Assembly (NCBI GenBank): GCA_037039925.1
Contig: JAXRKP010000004.1
Span: 693,770 to 757,769, forward strand
Reading direction: 5' to 3'
DNA from: Doris montereyensis
Taxonomy: Eukaryota > Mollusca > Gastropoda > Nudibranchia > Dorididae
Length of the DNA stretch: 64,000 nt
The notes beneath the pieces are model-generated. The model was not told the origin of the DNA. It ran no database searches and saw only the letters and a list, made by a program, of their open reading frames with translations. Positions 51,401 through 63,213 of the stretch are shown here, piece by piece. Positions within the stretch are counted from its first letter, which is position 1, and each line of letters starts with the position of its first letter. The position numbers and the translations under genes are program-made.

Positions 51401-54400
51401 CAAACTGAAAAAGTAATAGCCATAATAAAAGTAAAACAAGACCACAGACAAAATACAGGGTGAACAAAATCAAACTATATAATGAGGACTTTCAAGAATT
51501 TAATAGTACAAGAATGTTTAACAAAATTATCTATAAAACAGAAAGAAAAGGGTTATGCTGTTGTACCTATGTCCAAGGTTTTGCCCTGTTTTGGATCAGC
51601 ATGTAGTTTATTGTAGTTGATGGTGACTTCGGACTGGAAATTGCGTAAATGAGAATTAAGAGCATAATACATAATCTGTTTTAAACAAGAATAAACCTTA
51701 TCAATAAGAATTTTAATGGTTTCAATGTCCCGGACATAATTATAATAAATATATAACAAAAGGCCGTCTTAATACAAAACACACAAAAATCAGTCTCAAG
51801 TCTGATTCAGGGTAAAGTCCTCTCACAGAACAGTGGCTGATAAGTGATTAAAGCTATATAAAAAATGCCAGCATAAATCAGTACACTCATTACAATTCAA
51901 CCCATCCACCTTCTATAGCGATCTCAGGGTAAGTTAAGAGAAAACAGCAAGATGAAAAATGTGAAAGAGTGAAAGACAAGAAAAATAATCTACCAGTAGC
52001 ACCATTACAAAACACTAAGAAAGGATTATCACATCTTCTAAGAGTATTGATAAAAGAAGATAAAAACAGGCTACCATAAAGTTAGCTCTTATTTTTTTCA
52101 GGAGCGACGATAAATTATGCTTTTCTTTTTAGAACATTTTAAAATACTATCAATTTTTAAGGATGATATAAATATTCATGACACAATGCAAGTCAAATTT
52201 ATGGGGAATCCAGTAATTTGTAAGAATAAGCAAAAAATGACTCATACAATCCGCCTAGCCTCAATTTTGAAGCAACAATAACATATCTACGCCCTCTCAC
52301 ACCAAATTTATCTGAAAAAGATCCAAATGAATACTTGTAAAATTGAATGACATGTTCACCTTAATGGATTGAATCATTCTGGCCACTTCAACCTTGGTGC
52401 GTCCTTTGACTGACTGACCATTGACCCCTACAATTTCGTCACCGGCGGCTAGATTTGTATCTTTGGCGGCAGGAGTGTTGTCAAAAACCTGGACGACGTA
52501 GAGACATGGGCACAAGGAGCTCCACCTCCTATGCTAATGCCAATCAAATTCTGAGCGTCTTTTCTTGAGGACCACATGTCCTGAGGTGACAGTCATTCCC
52601 CTGGAAAAAAAAAGAAGAAAAAAAAAGTTACTTACAATAAAAGGAGGACCTTAATCACACCACTCCTTATGTTGCTGCTGGATGCAGAGATATGAAACAA
52701 AAATAAATAAATAAATACAATCTTACATAATCAACATGATTAATGGCTCTTTTGTGCTAATATTACTAAATAGCATCATCCAAACTAGTGCTTTTCACAA
52801 AGAGCAAACAGCATTTGTGTCAAGTGTTTTATTGGAATATGTCCATTACATGTGGTAATTTCAGGGTGAATAGATACAAAAGAATAAACAGTACAGGTGA
52901 AACATACTATAATGGAAAGAAATGAAAGGGAAGAAAAGCAATTGATCAGCAACACCAGCCAACATCCTCATCCCCCACCTCAGCGATGACAGCAGCATCG
53001 AAAACAAAAAATAAGTCACTAATACTAAATCAGAGTGTCACATTAATTTGCTTCTCCCTCCTGCAAGGGGGAAAAAGAAGTAAACACAGAGACTGACAGA
53101 AAGGATAGAAATTGAATAAGGAAAGCCTTCCACTGATCTATCATTCTTTGGTGTCTCCTTGAAATAGTTTAACACTACAAAGCGGATAATATGAGACATT
53201 TGTGGCTTGAAAAATTCAGCCAAGTTATCGTCTTAACCTTAAAGTTATCAAGATGATAAAACATTACACACGCCAACCATCTTGCAAAGTTATAACTTAA
53301 GATCCCATAAAATCCTATTTACTTTGGAGCTCTCTTCACAAACAAACAAAATACCAGTCTCATGCATAAAATAATATTAGTCCTATGTATGTGTGGGTGC
53401 GTGTATTAAAGTATTACATGGTGCATGGCTCAGATCATTACACAGTCTTGTGCATTTATAAAGATATAGATATTTTTATACATGAGTGACATCTTAAGTA
53501 GTACAATAAACATAGCGACATCCTGATAAAGCAATACATGGATGCACCTTCATAAAAATATCATGTACACATGTTTCAAACAGAATAGGAAAACAAGTTG
53601 ACAATGTAGATGTCTGATGAAGAAGTTGGCAATCTTCAGGGGGACAAAAAGCCCTGATCAACAAAAAGCATTTTTGAAATTCAAGGCTACAGAACTTGTG
53701 TACAGTAAATATCAAAACATCTTTAACAAAAATGAGACATTGTGATATAAACTCAATAATTGACTGTGTTGAATATGTTATCATCATATAATTTAAATGC
53801 AAGTACATAAATTACAACTGTAAAAAGCACACAATACCAAAACTCAAGGAGGTGACATCAAATAACAAAAGCACCATGAGAATACGAACAAGATTCTCTT
53901 CCTTGCCTTTACCCAAGTATTACACTAGACAAGGAAGCGCATTTGATGAACAAAAGGTTTACAACACTACAGACCTGTGCTTTGACTGATTCTTGAGATC
54001 AATCTTATCCACAAAATCCTATTGTTGTTTGTTAATGAAAAGAGTGCTGACAGAGTACAGATTGAAAAGGGCAGGGAAAAAAAAGAGCCCAAAAAAAGTA
54101 TTAGTGTAATTAACCAGGCCACAGCAACCTACAACCGCCTGCTTAACTTTTCATGTCAAACGGCATTCTGTAAATAATCTTATTTATCAATTTAATGTTT
54201 TACGGTTCCTCAATCAATCTCAATTTAATTCAATTGCATATAGTTTGTGCTAACTTTGATAATGAAAGCAGATAAGTATACATTTAACTTTTTAATCTTG
54301 ATTATTAGACAATCACTTACATGTTGTCTTCCCATGGCAAAGGCTGATATTTGTTCTGATCCGAGTAAAGTTCGTCAAGATCCATAGATGATATTAATGA

Positions 54401-54421
54401 ATATTCACTGGATGAGCTCAT
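45494..54421 (-). CDS. PICK1: PICK1 (PDZ-BAR scaffold protein interacting with C-kinase), nine exons, three frame slips
   Basis: Coding exons (5' to 3' on the - strand): 54421-54321, 52600-52360, 51633-51567, 51096-51007, 50478-50362, 49921-49694, 48609-48509, 46824-46730 and 45759-45494. All have GT/AG borders. An in-frame TGA precedes the first ATG; M13 is an alternative start nearer the human N-terminus. The product is about 434 aa (human 415). PICK1 binds C-terminal tails of receptors and kinases through its PDZ domain and curves membranes through its BAR domain. Visible: PDZ with AQNLIGISIGGGAP, CPCLYVVQVFDNTPAAKD and VKGRTKVEVARMIQ; linker YNKLHADPKQGKTLDI; BAR with TADALGLSRAILCNDGLLKK, ELSQSHKAFGEVFSDIGVRE, MLKTVKPMIADLNTFLHKAV and PDTRLTVKKYLDAKFEYL; and an acidic tail. 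Conceptual translation breaks at an extra A (52560-52563 run), a missing C (52516-52517) and an extra C (49837-49840 run). The first two cancel each other; the third is corrected only by removing a base. Sequencing slips are the likeliest cause, a young pseudogene the alternative. Confidence 0.93.
45848..45957. repeat. imperfect (AAT)n/(GAT)n/(ACT)n trinucleotide stretch in PICK1 intron 8
   Basis: Runs of AATAATAAT, GATGATGAT and ACTACTACT-type triplets, interrupted. It sits just upstream (in gene orientation) of the last PICK1 exon. Confidence 0.8.
46145..46350 (-). mobile_element. tRNA-derived SINE (family A) in PICK1 intron 8, 3' truncated
   Basis: The - strand head carries A box TGGACGAGTGG and B-box-like GGTCCAAATCC. 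The body has TTCCTTGGGAAAGACGCTTA, CCCACTCGACCCAGGTGCAA, ATGGGTACAAACACTAG, and ends near GACTAGCATCATGACCAGGA. It lies in intron 8 in the same orientation as PICK1. Confidence 0.75.
47913..48438 (+). repeat. 263-bp tandem duplication in PICK1 intron 7
   Basis: Two adjacent copies (47913-48175 and 48176-48438) start ATGGAAATTGCACGATGGGT. They agree almost base for base through CATTCTTTGAACTGATGAAG and TTTCTATTTGGCCTTTCATT to ATAATGAGCCAATTTTTACA, with a handful of substitutions and small indels. The unit is not coding in a conserved frame: an ORF spans copy 2 (48155-48358) but copy 1 breaks it. Confidence 0.9.
48983..49631 (+). mobile_element. pogo/Tigger-like MITE in PICK1 intron 6
   Basis: The left end CAGTCACCTCTGATTAATCA at 48983 is preceded by TA. 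The right end GATTAATCAGAGCTTCCACTG finishes at 49631. The ends are imperfect inverted repeats sharing CAGT...TCTGATTAATC; the right TA is now CA. Length is about 649 bp with no transposase ORF. The interior has more CpG than its surroundings, including CGTTTGTTAGG and GCGATAAACC-type copies of the terminal motif. Confidence 0.65.
51897..52010 (+). repeat. dispersed repeat family B copy in PICK1 intron 2
   Basis: CAACCCATCCACCTTCTATA then GCGATCTCAGGGTAAGTTAA, an AG-rich middle and the end CTACCAGTAGCACC. It is inserted antisense to PICK1. Confidence 0.65.
52840..52975 (+). repeat. dispersed repeat family B copy in PICK1 intron 1 (degenerate)
   Basis: GTCCATTACATGTGGTAATT then TCAGGGTGAATAG, an AG-rich middle and the end GATCAGCAACACCAGCCAAC. 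It is more diverged than the other copies. Confidence 0.5.
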
Positions 54422-55780
54422 GGGTCAAAATTGCAAATTGGTTTGAATGCTCAGTACGGTTCTCTAGCTGGGAACCTGTGGTTTCAAAGATTTGACGATT
54501 TTTTTTTACTACGGCAATACACAGCTTGAAATTTTGTACGAGAACAGCAGAAAGTTGGATTTCATTTTATGGCGGCACAGTCCACTTGATTAACAGATGT
54601 AATGTTGGTAAGGAACTTGTTAAGCAAGCAGTGGGTTATATTGATCTAGACTGAGGTAGAAATACAGGTCACACTGGGAATAGAGGCTGAGTGCATCAGT
54701 TACAGGACTCAATCCAGATCAAAACTGAATAACACACTACACAATGCCTTTAAAAATAACACGTTGGCATCATCTTTAGTAATGGCAACAGCTGTTGCCA
54801 GTAGACTGTTTCCCCAAAGCAGTGAAGTGAAGGTAAATTGATGATGGTTACTAGAATGAAGCCCAGGTAAGCCAGACCACTGCAGGGCTGGAGGAAAATG
54901 CATTCATTCATTTCAGTATTAACACCTGTTTCCCAAAAATCAATAATGTATGCATAAACGCTGTCAAAGTAGAGGGGTCACAGGTTTTGTGAGGTGGGGG
55001 AGATCATAAACATCAACCAACTATTCTGACCCATAGATAGCAGGTGATGTCTACCATAGATATATAATGAGAGCCTTTTGAGCGAGCAATGGACAAACAG
55101 GAAGCTATGCTGGTTTGTGTGAATATGAGTAATCCTTTCCAGTGTTGTTGGATATATGAATACAGGAGAAAGGCAGCCAGTTTAAGATGTAAGTTGTAGT
55201 TGTGTGTTAGCTGTATATAGACACCAAGGACTACTGTACTGTACTCTTAAAATAGTCCTTGATATACACACATATATATATATATATATATCAACCTTCA
55301 AACATTTGTACCTTTTCTTGTTATATAATTACCAGGGTTTGTTAAAATGTTAGCCATTTGAACCAAGCTTTACATAAATATGTGCTTTTGTTATAATACT
55401 TTTAATTTTGCAGTTTGCACAGTTTGATCAATGTCTTTCTTATTATTATTTATGTTGACATTATATGTGGCATTATAAAAAGTTTTCTTTCCTTGATTTT
55501 CCATTAAGTAAGAGCTTTTTCAACATATTATATTATAGTCACAGTATGGAAACTTTCATTTATAATTGACTACAAATTATATCGTCAATACTGGGAAAAG
55601 AATAGAACTCTTGTGGATTTTGGATTTTCTGTTTAACTTTTAATATCAATATTAAGGCAAAGACAGTTGTGGAAGAACCAAAAACATAGAAGGCTAAAAC
55701 AAAAAATAAGAATATAAAAAATACTTAAAAAGGAAGAAGAAAAAAAAAAAAGAAAGGGATTTTTGCTTATTCCATTGCAA
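54422..55780. other. PICK1 upstream region
   Basis: A 3' splice-site-like CTTTGAAACCACAG lies on the - strand just upstream of the PICK1 start (acceptor near 54477), so the first coding exon may be preceded by an untranslated exon. An ATGGCGGC (YY1-like) motif lies on the + strand near 54574. A short (TA)n run is at 55271-55291. No other gene is seen. Confidence 0.35.
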
Positions 55781-55903
55781 TTTACCCCATCCACCACATG
55801 CTGTTATTTCAGAGAGAATTATAAGAAACTCCAAAATGAAAGATAGCTGGAACATGATAGAAAGAAACACATGAAAAAGTACCTACCAGTAGCTCCCATC
55901 AAC
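55781..55903 (+). repeat. dispersed repeat family B copy
   Basis: TTTACCCCATCCACCACATG then CTGTTATTTCAGAGAGAATT, an AG-rich middle and the end CTACCAGTAGCTCCCATCAA. Confidence 0.65.
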
Positions 55904-58900
55904 CAAAGAAAGGGAAAAGAATGGTGCATAACACCTAATAATAGCAACAAATAAATATATCATTGTAATATGTATATCTAAAAGCATCTGTAAATAAGTT
56001 TTTAATTGTGTCAATTTACATATACATTAGGTAGAGGCTGCTACAAAAAAAAAGTGTTGAACATCACATTTCTATTCTTAGCTTTGAAAATTGATTTACC
56101 GCCTAAATGCCCGGTGCTTGGGAAGCAGAGAAAAAGGGCATACATGGGAAAATTGGTCAGGGCAAAAAATTGGGGGTGATCTGGAGAGACAAGGAAAAAG
56201 AGTCATAACCAGGTCGTTTGTTTCTGTCTTATGTAAAATTGAATGCGAGAATGGAAACCATTACGGTTTTTTTAACACTTAAGTGATGAGCGCATGAGAG
56301 GGTTGACCATCGCTTATAATGAAGACCCGAAAGCACAATGAATACGGCCAATGCGATACGATACGGGAACAATAAAACTGTTCACACACGATGTTTGCCC
56401 GGTCAATCAAAAACGTCAGGTAATATTTACAACTTATATCGCCCGGAGGACTGCTCAATTGTAATCGTCTAGTGTGACAAACCAATGATCCAATGGGACA
56501 AACGCTATGTAGTACCAGTGGGTGAAGTTAATAAGAGAAGACTGGTCATCTTTCATTACAGTGCATTGGACAAGGGCACAAAGAACAACCAACTAAGATA
56601 TATATTTGGATATATATACAGATATCATATTTAACAATTTTCATTTTCTTCTCTTTCTTTTCATTTACAAGAGTTTGTTTTAGAACTTTTTACACTATAG
56701 ATTATATAATAGTGAATACCACAAAAATGTGTGTGTGTATGGGGGGGTAAGAAAGAACATCCAGATCAATGAAAGAAAATTAATAGAAAAATTGTTGCAA
56801 AGGACAGAAAATGCAAATTTGTGAATTTAAAGCTATTGTAAGAACACAGAGAAAATAAAACATGCAAGTGCAATCTTACAATATAATCAGCTGAATATAG
56901 ACATTTTCATTCCTTAGCTATCAATATCTATTTTTCTTTAATCTTTCTGTCAGACTCACACTTCATTTCAAACATAAAAAAATAATCTTTGTTACTAAAT
57001 TTTCAGCTTTTACATGCAGTCCTCCACTTGTCACATAATACCATAACTCAGGGGCAGGTTTACCATACGGACATACAGGACAGTGTCCTCCCTGACAGAT
57101 CAACAATCTAATCACCAATGTTAAATACATCTTCATATAACTCTAGAATGAAAATAATACAAATTTATTGAAGGTGTTGAGAAAAACTTCAGTGCTAGTT
57201 CTCGTAGATAGATCTAGTAGTAGTAGTAGTTAGACAAAGCCTGTAAGCAGTATCATGTGATGCAACGGGACAGACGCACGGGACACACCAAGTAAGCGGT
57301 GAGAGTGAGTCTATTTTTAGAGGGGGACATTTTGCGTTTGTGTCCTCAAGAGTTGATCATCTTCACTACGTAACGAGACCCAATGTAGGACAAAGTGAAG
57401 GCTGGAAAGCCTAGGTGAGTGAGAAATCGTTGGGACACTTTGGTTAAGTGTCTCCCGTTTGGCGCATTGGCATGAGTAAATGAAAACTGGCAAAACTTAT
57501 GTATTTAAGCTGTGCTCCTGTATTTTAACATTTTATGAATTAAAATCGATTTATATCCTAATATCAATTAAAATTATCAGTTTTTAAGTTGTATTTTAAA
57601 CTTTTAAAAATCCCGAAATTGAGAATTGAAAAAAAATTGATAATCTACTTTTTATTTGTCAGTGTAATGCCTAGCACAGCTGCCTAGTCAATAATTGTTT
57701 GTATGTAGATCTATTTACAAACAAATCACGGCAGTGAGATGGTACTTGTTACTGAAGAGTCCTATCGTGGATACATTTATAATAATTTATTGATCTGTGT
57801 GCTCATAATGATTACTGTAATTACTGTGTTTATTAATTTAATGGCAAATGAGGTATATTTTCTTTTTAAAAAATAACTTTCAAACTTTGAAGCATAAGAA
57901 AAAGCTACAAATAAAACATTGAGAACCTCATCAACTGAAAAACATCGCGTTTTCGGCTTTCGAAACCCGCCTATGTATGATACTGTCAAATGGTTGACTA
58001 TAAGTGTAGAAAAAGAAAGCGCTTGTTTTGCTTCTATTGTTTATTATTTGGAGGCGATAACATTTGGTCACAAAGTGGTCACGTGGACATGAAACATTTG
58101 AAAGAAAAGATTAAGATTAATAAGAAGAATCAATGTAGTTCAACCCACATGGTCAATACTGTCAAATATATGACAAACGAATAACAAGATATTTCAGAAA
58201 CACTATGGGACAAGATCGACTGAATGTTTTATTTGTTTTAAATGTCAATTCACAAGGGAGTATGAATAGTTTAAACCAAAGAGACATCAATCGATTTGCA
58301 TCATTGAAGACCAAATAAGCTCAATTCTTCTACACATAAAGGAAAAGAAAGTGCTTGTGACGTCATATTCGTTGATTAGTTATTCCTTTTTATTACCATT
58401 CATTACAATGTCCCTCTAGGTGTTTAAGGTTGAATTCACCCCTGCCATAGCTGTCAATCAATACAAACAAAATGACATTAGGTGATTTTTTTGGGCTTTG
58501 AATCTGTAAGTCTGTATTTACCTTGAAAATTACGTATACGAGGGTTAAGTGCATTTAAAAAAGAAATCCTTCAATTTTAAAGACAGAGACTCAGAGAGAT
58601 CGGGGTGAAAGTCCAGAGACGCCATTTTGAGTTCGCAAAATCAACGGCGCATTTCGCCAGAAAGGCCAGCATTTGGCAGAACTTTTGCTTTTTTGCCTTC
58701 AAGTTAAATTATCAATGTTTTCTGACATTTTACTGGCCATTGTGCAAATTAGAATTAGTTCATGTGATCAGAGTTCGTTTTCCATTTGAAAAGGCTGGCA
58801 GCTATCATATTTATGTACTATGTGTACATGTATAATGATATTCATTGGATTATTCCTCATTTATCTCTCATGTAAATTGACATCACTCCTCACAACAAAA

Positions 58901-60230
58901 CATTACAAATATTGTTTGTTTGATGTTTCAAATCTATAGGAAATTGATTACATAACCGTTATCAATTTGAATTTGATTTCCAGTGCTCTTTAATGAAAGC
59001 AAGAGGTAGTCATAGACTCTTTTTTCATTTTAAAATTATTTTTAAAAATTTATTAGTATTTTTTTATATTGCAGGTTTTTTGTAATCTTTAGCATTGATT
59101 TTATATTAAATTCATATAACAGTTTACTTAGGAATAATAATAAAAATGCAAGGGTCTTGTGTTCTGACAGTTCTCTAAGAGTTAGGTGCATCTTTTGGAC
59201 ATGCATGGACAATACTCGATAAGATCGTTTAAAGATATATAATTCTAATGACATTATTATACAAAAGGAAGAATGCAATTTGACATAGACTCATTCTTGA
59301 AAGAAGCTGAGCACATCATGTAAACTGACAGTAGTATTGAAAAATAATAAATGACAAAGGTATATAAAAATTAAGAAGATAAGGCGAAGAATAGCAACAG
59401 CAGTGAACAAAGCATAATAAATGGTTAAAACACACCAGAGCATCAAGTCACACCTTGGCAGTTAGCTAAAGGGCTTACAAAAGGAAACGCATTATATACA
59501 AAAGGTACAAAATCATGGAAATGAAATATTCATACCTTGATATATTGATTTGCAATAGAATTAAAAAAATAAAAAATTGGTTGAAAAGAACTCACTCACT
59601 ATATTAAAACAAAAAACTGATTAAATATAAGCGTTAATCGTACAGGATTTTAAGGTACATTATAGAAACAAGCGTTTCTTATTGTGAACAGTGTATATAA
59701 GCTGTTCTTAAGGACATCAAATTCTCTTTCATTGATTGATAAAAAGCCTTGTGAATCTTTCATTTATTCAAAGCAAAAATGGTGTTAAAAATAAGGAAAA
59801 GAAAAGAATGTAAAGACACCAAGCTATAAGTTTTGGTAAAGTTCTAAATCAAACACATTCATGTGGATCAGATAAAGAAATTCAAGTGTTAAAAAAAATG
59901 ACCATTCCATGACATTATAAAAGAAAGCGGTTACATGATGCAAGATTTATATTTACTTCAAAAGGAAAGGAATTACTTTGAGAAACATAATTTAGATGAA
60001 AACAGGTACTATATAAAACAAAGGGAAAGAAAACAAGCACAATGTTGACACGGTGAGCAGATTTTGTTTACAAGTAAATATATCAATATAGTCAAACAAC
60101 GGTGAAAAAGGCATGGGTAATGCACAGATCATAATTCAATAAAGAAAATTTAGAACATACAGAATGAAGATACACCCCTAGCCCTAATCAGAGATCCTGA
60201 ATTTTTATCAGTAAAAAAAAAAAACTTATG
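55904..60230. other. AT-rich intergenic DNA upstream of PICK1
   Basis: No supported coding gene. A CAGGGGCAGG motif at about 57050-57059 resembles a hAT-type terminus but no partner end was found. CRE-like TGACGTCA lies near 58357. A CpG-richer patch at 58560-58690 is discussed as a candidate promoter. Confidence 0.4.
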
Positions 60231-60485
60231 GTTAACCCCCCCCCTGGGTTCTAATCTGATCAATGATGGATCCCACCTTGTGTTACTTAGGAAAGACACT
60301 TAACACACATATTTCCAAACTCGATATGGTGTAAACACGTATCAGCATCACCTGAGGAGTAAACTTGTGACAGACTAGCGTCCTCTCCAGGAGGCAATGG
60401 GTTATCACCTGTTCCACTTGATACTAGAGAAAAAGTGGGATAAGCTCCATCTCTATGGGCCGTATTGGTTTTGACGGAACTTTTT
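60231..60485 (+). mobile_element. tRNA-derived SINE (family A), 5' end damaged
   Basis: After a C-rich run, a degraded B box (GGGTTCTAATCTG) is followed by TTACTTAGGAAAGACACTTA, ACTCGATATGGTGTAAACA, GACAGACTAGCGTCCTCTCC, TAGAGAAAAAGTGGGATAAG and CTATGGGCCGTATTGG. The same body occurs at 11335-11640. The 3' tail is preserved here, so this copy and 11335 together define the full element. Confidence 0.7.
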
Positions 60486-62447
60486 TGTTCTTACATCTCA
60501 GTGAAAATGACAGTTTATGGTCACAAAATACACCATTGTGAAGCATGTTATGGGCTAATCATCATTTGTGGGTTGTATTGTAGTGTGAGGACGACAGAGA
60601 AAGGGAAGAATTGGACAATAATGTGAAAAAAATACAATTATTCATGTTGCATGACAAACACAAAAAATGCAATTATTAAGAAAAACAACACAAAATTACA
60701 CGAAAACAGTAATCAAGAATTTTTAATTGTATTTTACTGAGCTGTCCTGTCTCAGTAAGTCTTCTATTCTTGTGTTTTCTGTGGTTGTGTGTCATATATA
60801 TAATTTTGTCTCTAATTTTGATATATTCCCCGGTGCTAGGCACTAGCGCCAACAGTGCCACGCCCTCTTTTTACTGTGCTCTTTCCCGAAGAACCTCATA
60901 CACTTCGTTGTCACTGTCAAAGTCAATTTATATGCTCTTCAACACCTTTATCATATTCACTGCACCATAGATCATCACTATTTTCAACTTACTTCAATTT
61001 ACTTCGCTTTATTTTATATTCTGTCCTTTTAGTGGAGCTGATCAAGTTTCGACAATTGAAGTCGGCAATACGAGTGACAACTGAAAGTTTTGACTATAGT
61101 CGGACTCGGCAATGTAAGGGTAAGGGATGGTTGATAGACTTTTTTTTACGTTTGTAACTCGCATCATCCATTATAACAATTTTTATAATACTTGTTACTT
61201 TAAATAGACTGCACACTTGATAGGGATGCATGAATATCAAAGGGAAAGAACACAAAAAATGTCCTTTTGAGGGATTTTTTATCTTTTAACAAAATTTCAC
61301 CTGTTGGTCTTCTCTTTTTCTTTGTAAGTTAGTAAGTATAGTATTGTAACACACATACAAACTTTTCCAACAATTTATTGTCATTAACACAATGTCAATC
61401 AATCATTACACACAAACTGCGCACTTTTTTTATGCAAATTAGGTAACACAGACTGGTAAAACATTTACGAAAAATAAACGAGACATCCGCTCTTCCTGGT
61501 AACAACATGTCTCCATAGTCCAATGCTACCTCAAACTTCATGATTGGTCTCAGTCTCAGTCCGATTAACGATAACGTCTCGGTCTGGTCCCTTGTCATTG
61601 TCACATCTTCACTCGTCACACTCACTCATTGAACTGCTTGTCGTCACAGTCTTCAGTCCCATCCGTTGTCGCAATAGTATCACACGATCTTTGATTGGCC
61701 CAGATTGAATGTAGCATCTCCCACTTCTCCTTTATTTTACTTTCTTTCTTTATCCCCCACAAAAATCAAGCACAAACTTTTTATCTCACCCCTTCAAATT
61801 AAACCCTCTTAATTATATCCCTTGGCCGGCCCTTGGGTGGTACCCCAACTATGGAAGTCCTTCCCTTATTTCATCGACACGGCTACATTAAGATCAGTTT
61901 AGCTACATTTAACAGCAGAACGACCACCCACTTAAAGAAAAAAATAAGATCACAACAGATTCTTAAAAATTATTATATGGAACAAACTACATTTTTGGGC
62001 TTTGTGGTTGGCATTTATTATTCTATCTGTATCTGTAGACACTGTTGTTGTAGAATCTCTACTGAGCTTTGAAATATAGATCTAGCTCTAGATCTTAGAT
62101 CTAGAGAATCTTTAACAGACACATCAAACACAACTGACTAGCCATATTGATGTTATAGCCGTACAGAGGTTACACCACGCACACTTCCACTCGCTTAGAA
62201 TCTAAAGAATTGATATCTAGATCTAGATTATCTAGCGGAGTGATTATTTTCAGCCGGGCTGAGAATAATTTCTAATCTTATTTTCAGCCAGTTTTTCCCC
62301 TCACCGGATCTCGCCCTAGAGCTCGCAGTCGCATTCACCTCGTGTCAGTGTCAGTCGTGCCTCATTTCATATTGCTCACAGTCGCAGTTACCTCGTGCCT
62401 CGTTATTTCATATTCTATTATTCATTCTATCCAAATCTGTATTTTTT
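60486..62447. other. intergenic DNA with a CpG-richer segment and CTAGATCTAG sites
   Basis: 61490-61720 is richer in CpG and has CCAAT-type GATTGGTC and GATTGGCCC boxes. 62078-62240 carries a cluster of CTAGATCT palindromes. 62320-62420 is enriched for GTCGCAGT/CTCGTG-like short repeats. No coding exon recognised. Confidence 0.35.
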
Positions 62448-63213
62448 AACATTCCCCATCACACTTGTACACTTTCATTTTGTTCAATTCCTACTCACCT
62501 GGACATGAAAAGGTGGTTTACTTACAGAAACGTCCAAAGGAGGGGGTGGGATACAAAAATTTTGTCACTGGCATTCTATTTTTATCTCTCACCTGGGACA
62601 GCGAAACGTTGATGTAGGCCCTACCTTCTTATCCCAGTGTGGGGTTTTGTTTTGTTTTGGGTTTTTTTTCATCTTGAACATATGAAAACGTGTCGTGTAG
62701 ATTTTACATAAAAATGTTGAAAGGCACAATATTTCTTTTTTGCCAAACTTTCTTTTTGGTCCTCTTGATGTTTTTTATGTATCGGTATTTCCAAATCTTG
62801 AGAAGTGCAATTCATTTGATCACACTCTGGGTTATCAATTATCATAGTTATGCATTGTTTTTATGTTTTCTTTATAAATTACTTCAAAGTACATATATAT
62901 GTATTTTTTTAACGTTCCCCATCACACTTGTACAGTTTGTGGGGTTTTGTTTTGTTTTTTTTATATATAAATGTTCAAAGGAACAATCTTTCTTTTTGTT
63001 GCCGAACTTTCTTTTTGATTCTCTTGAGGTTTTTTTTATGTAGGCCTATTTCCAAATCTCGAGAATTGATTGCATATTTTTAGTGTAATATACTGAAGTG
63101 CACTTTATTTTATCACATGGGTTATATTATGCATTGTTTTTACATTTTCTTTATTATAAATTACTTCAAAGTACATGTATATTGCTTACGTTCCCCATCA
63201 CACTTGTACTTGT
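62448..63213 (+). repeat. about 300-bp tandem repeat, two full units plus a partial
   Basis: The anchor GGGGTTTTGTTTTGTTTT is at 62641 and again at 62941, exactly 300 bases apart. Within each unit come AAATGTT(G/C)AAAGG, CTTTCTTTTTG, TTTATGTA, ATTTCCAAATCT, GCATTGTTTTTA and AATTACTTCAAAGTACAT. The block TTCCCCATCACACTTGTAC appears at about 62452, 62915 and 63192. Sequence identity is moderate, with small indels. The hydrophobic ORF at 62690-63043 spans two units and is not a gene. Confidence 0.85.

Noticed and set aside
45494..54421. PICK1 as a processed pseudogene
   Set aside because: The gene keeps eight introns with GT/AG borders and strong codon-level conservation; only homopolymer slips disturb it, so processed origin is excluded and gene death is unlikely.
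57050..57100. hAT-type terminus CAGGGGCAGG
   Set aside because: No matching inverted terminus (GCCCCTG) nearby and no 8-bp duplication could be defined.
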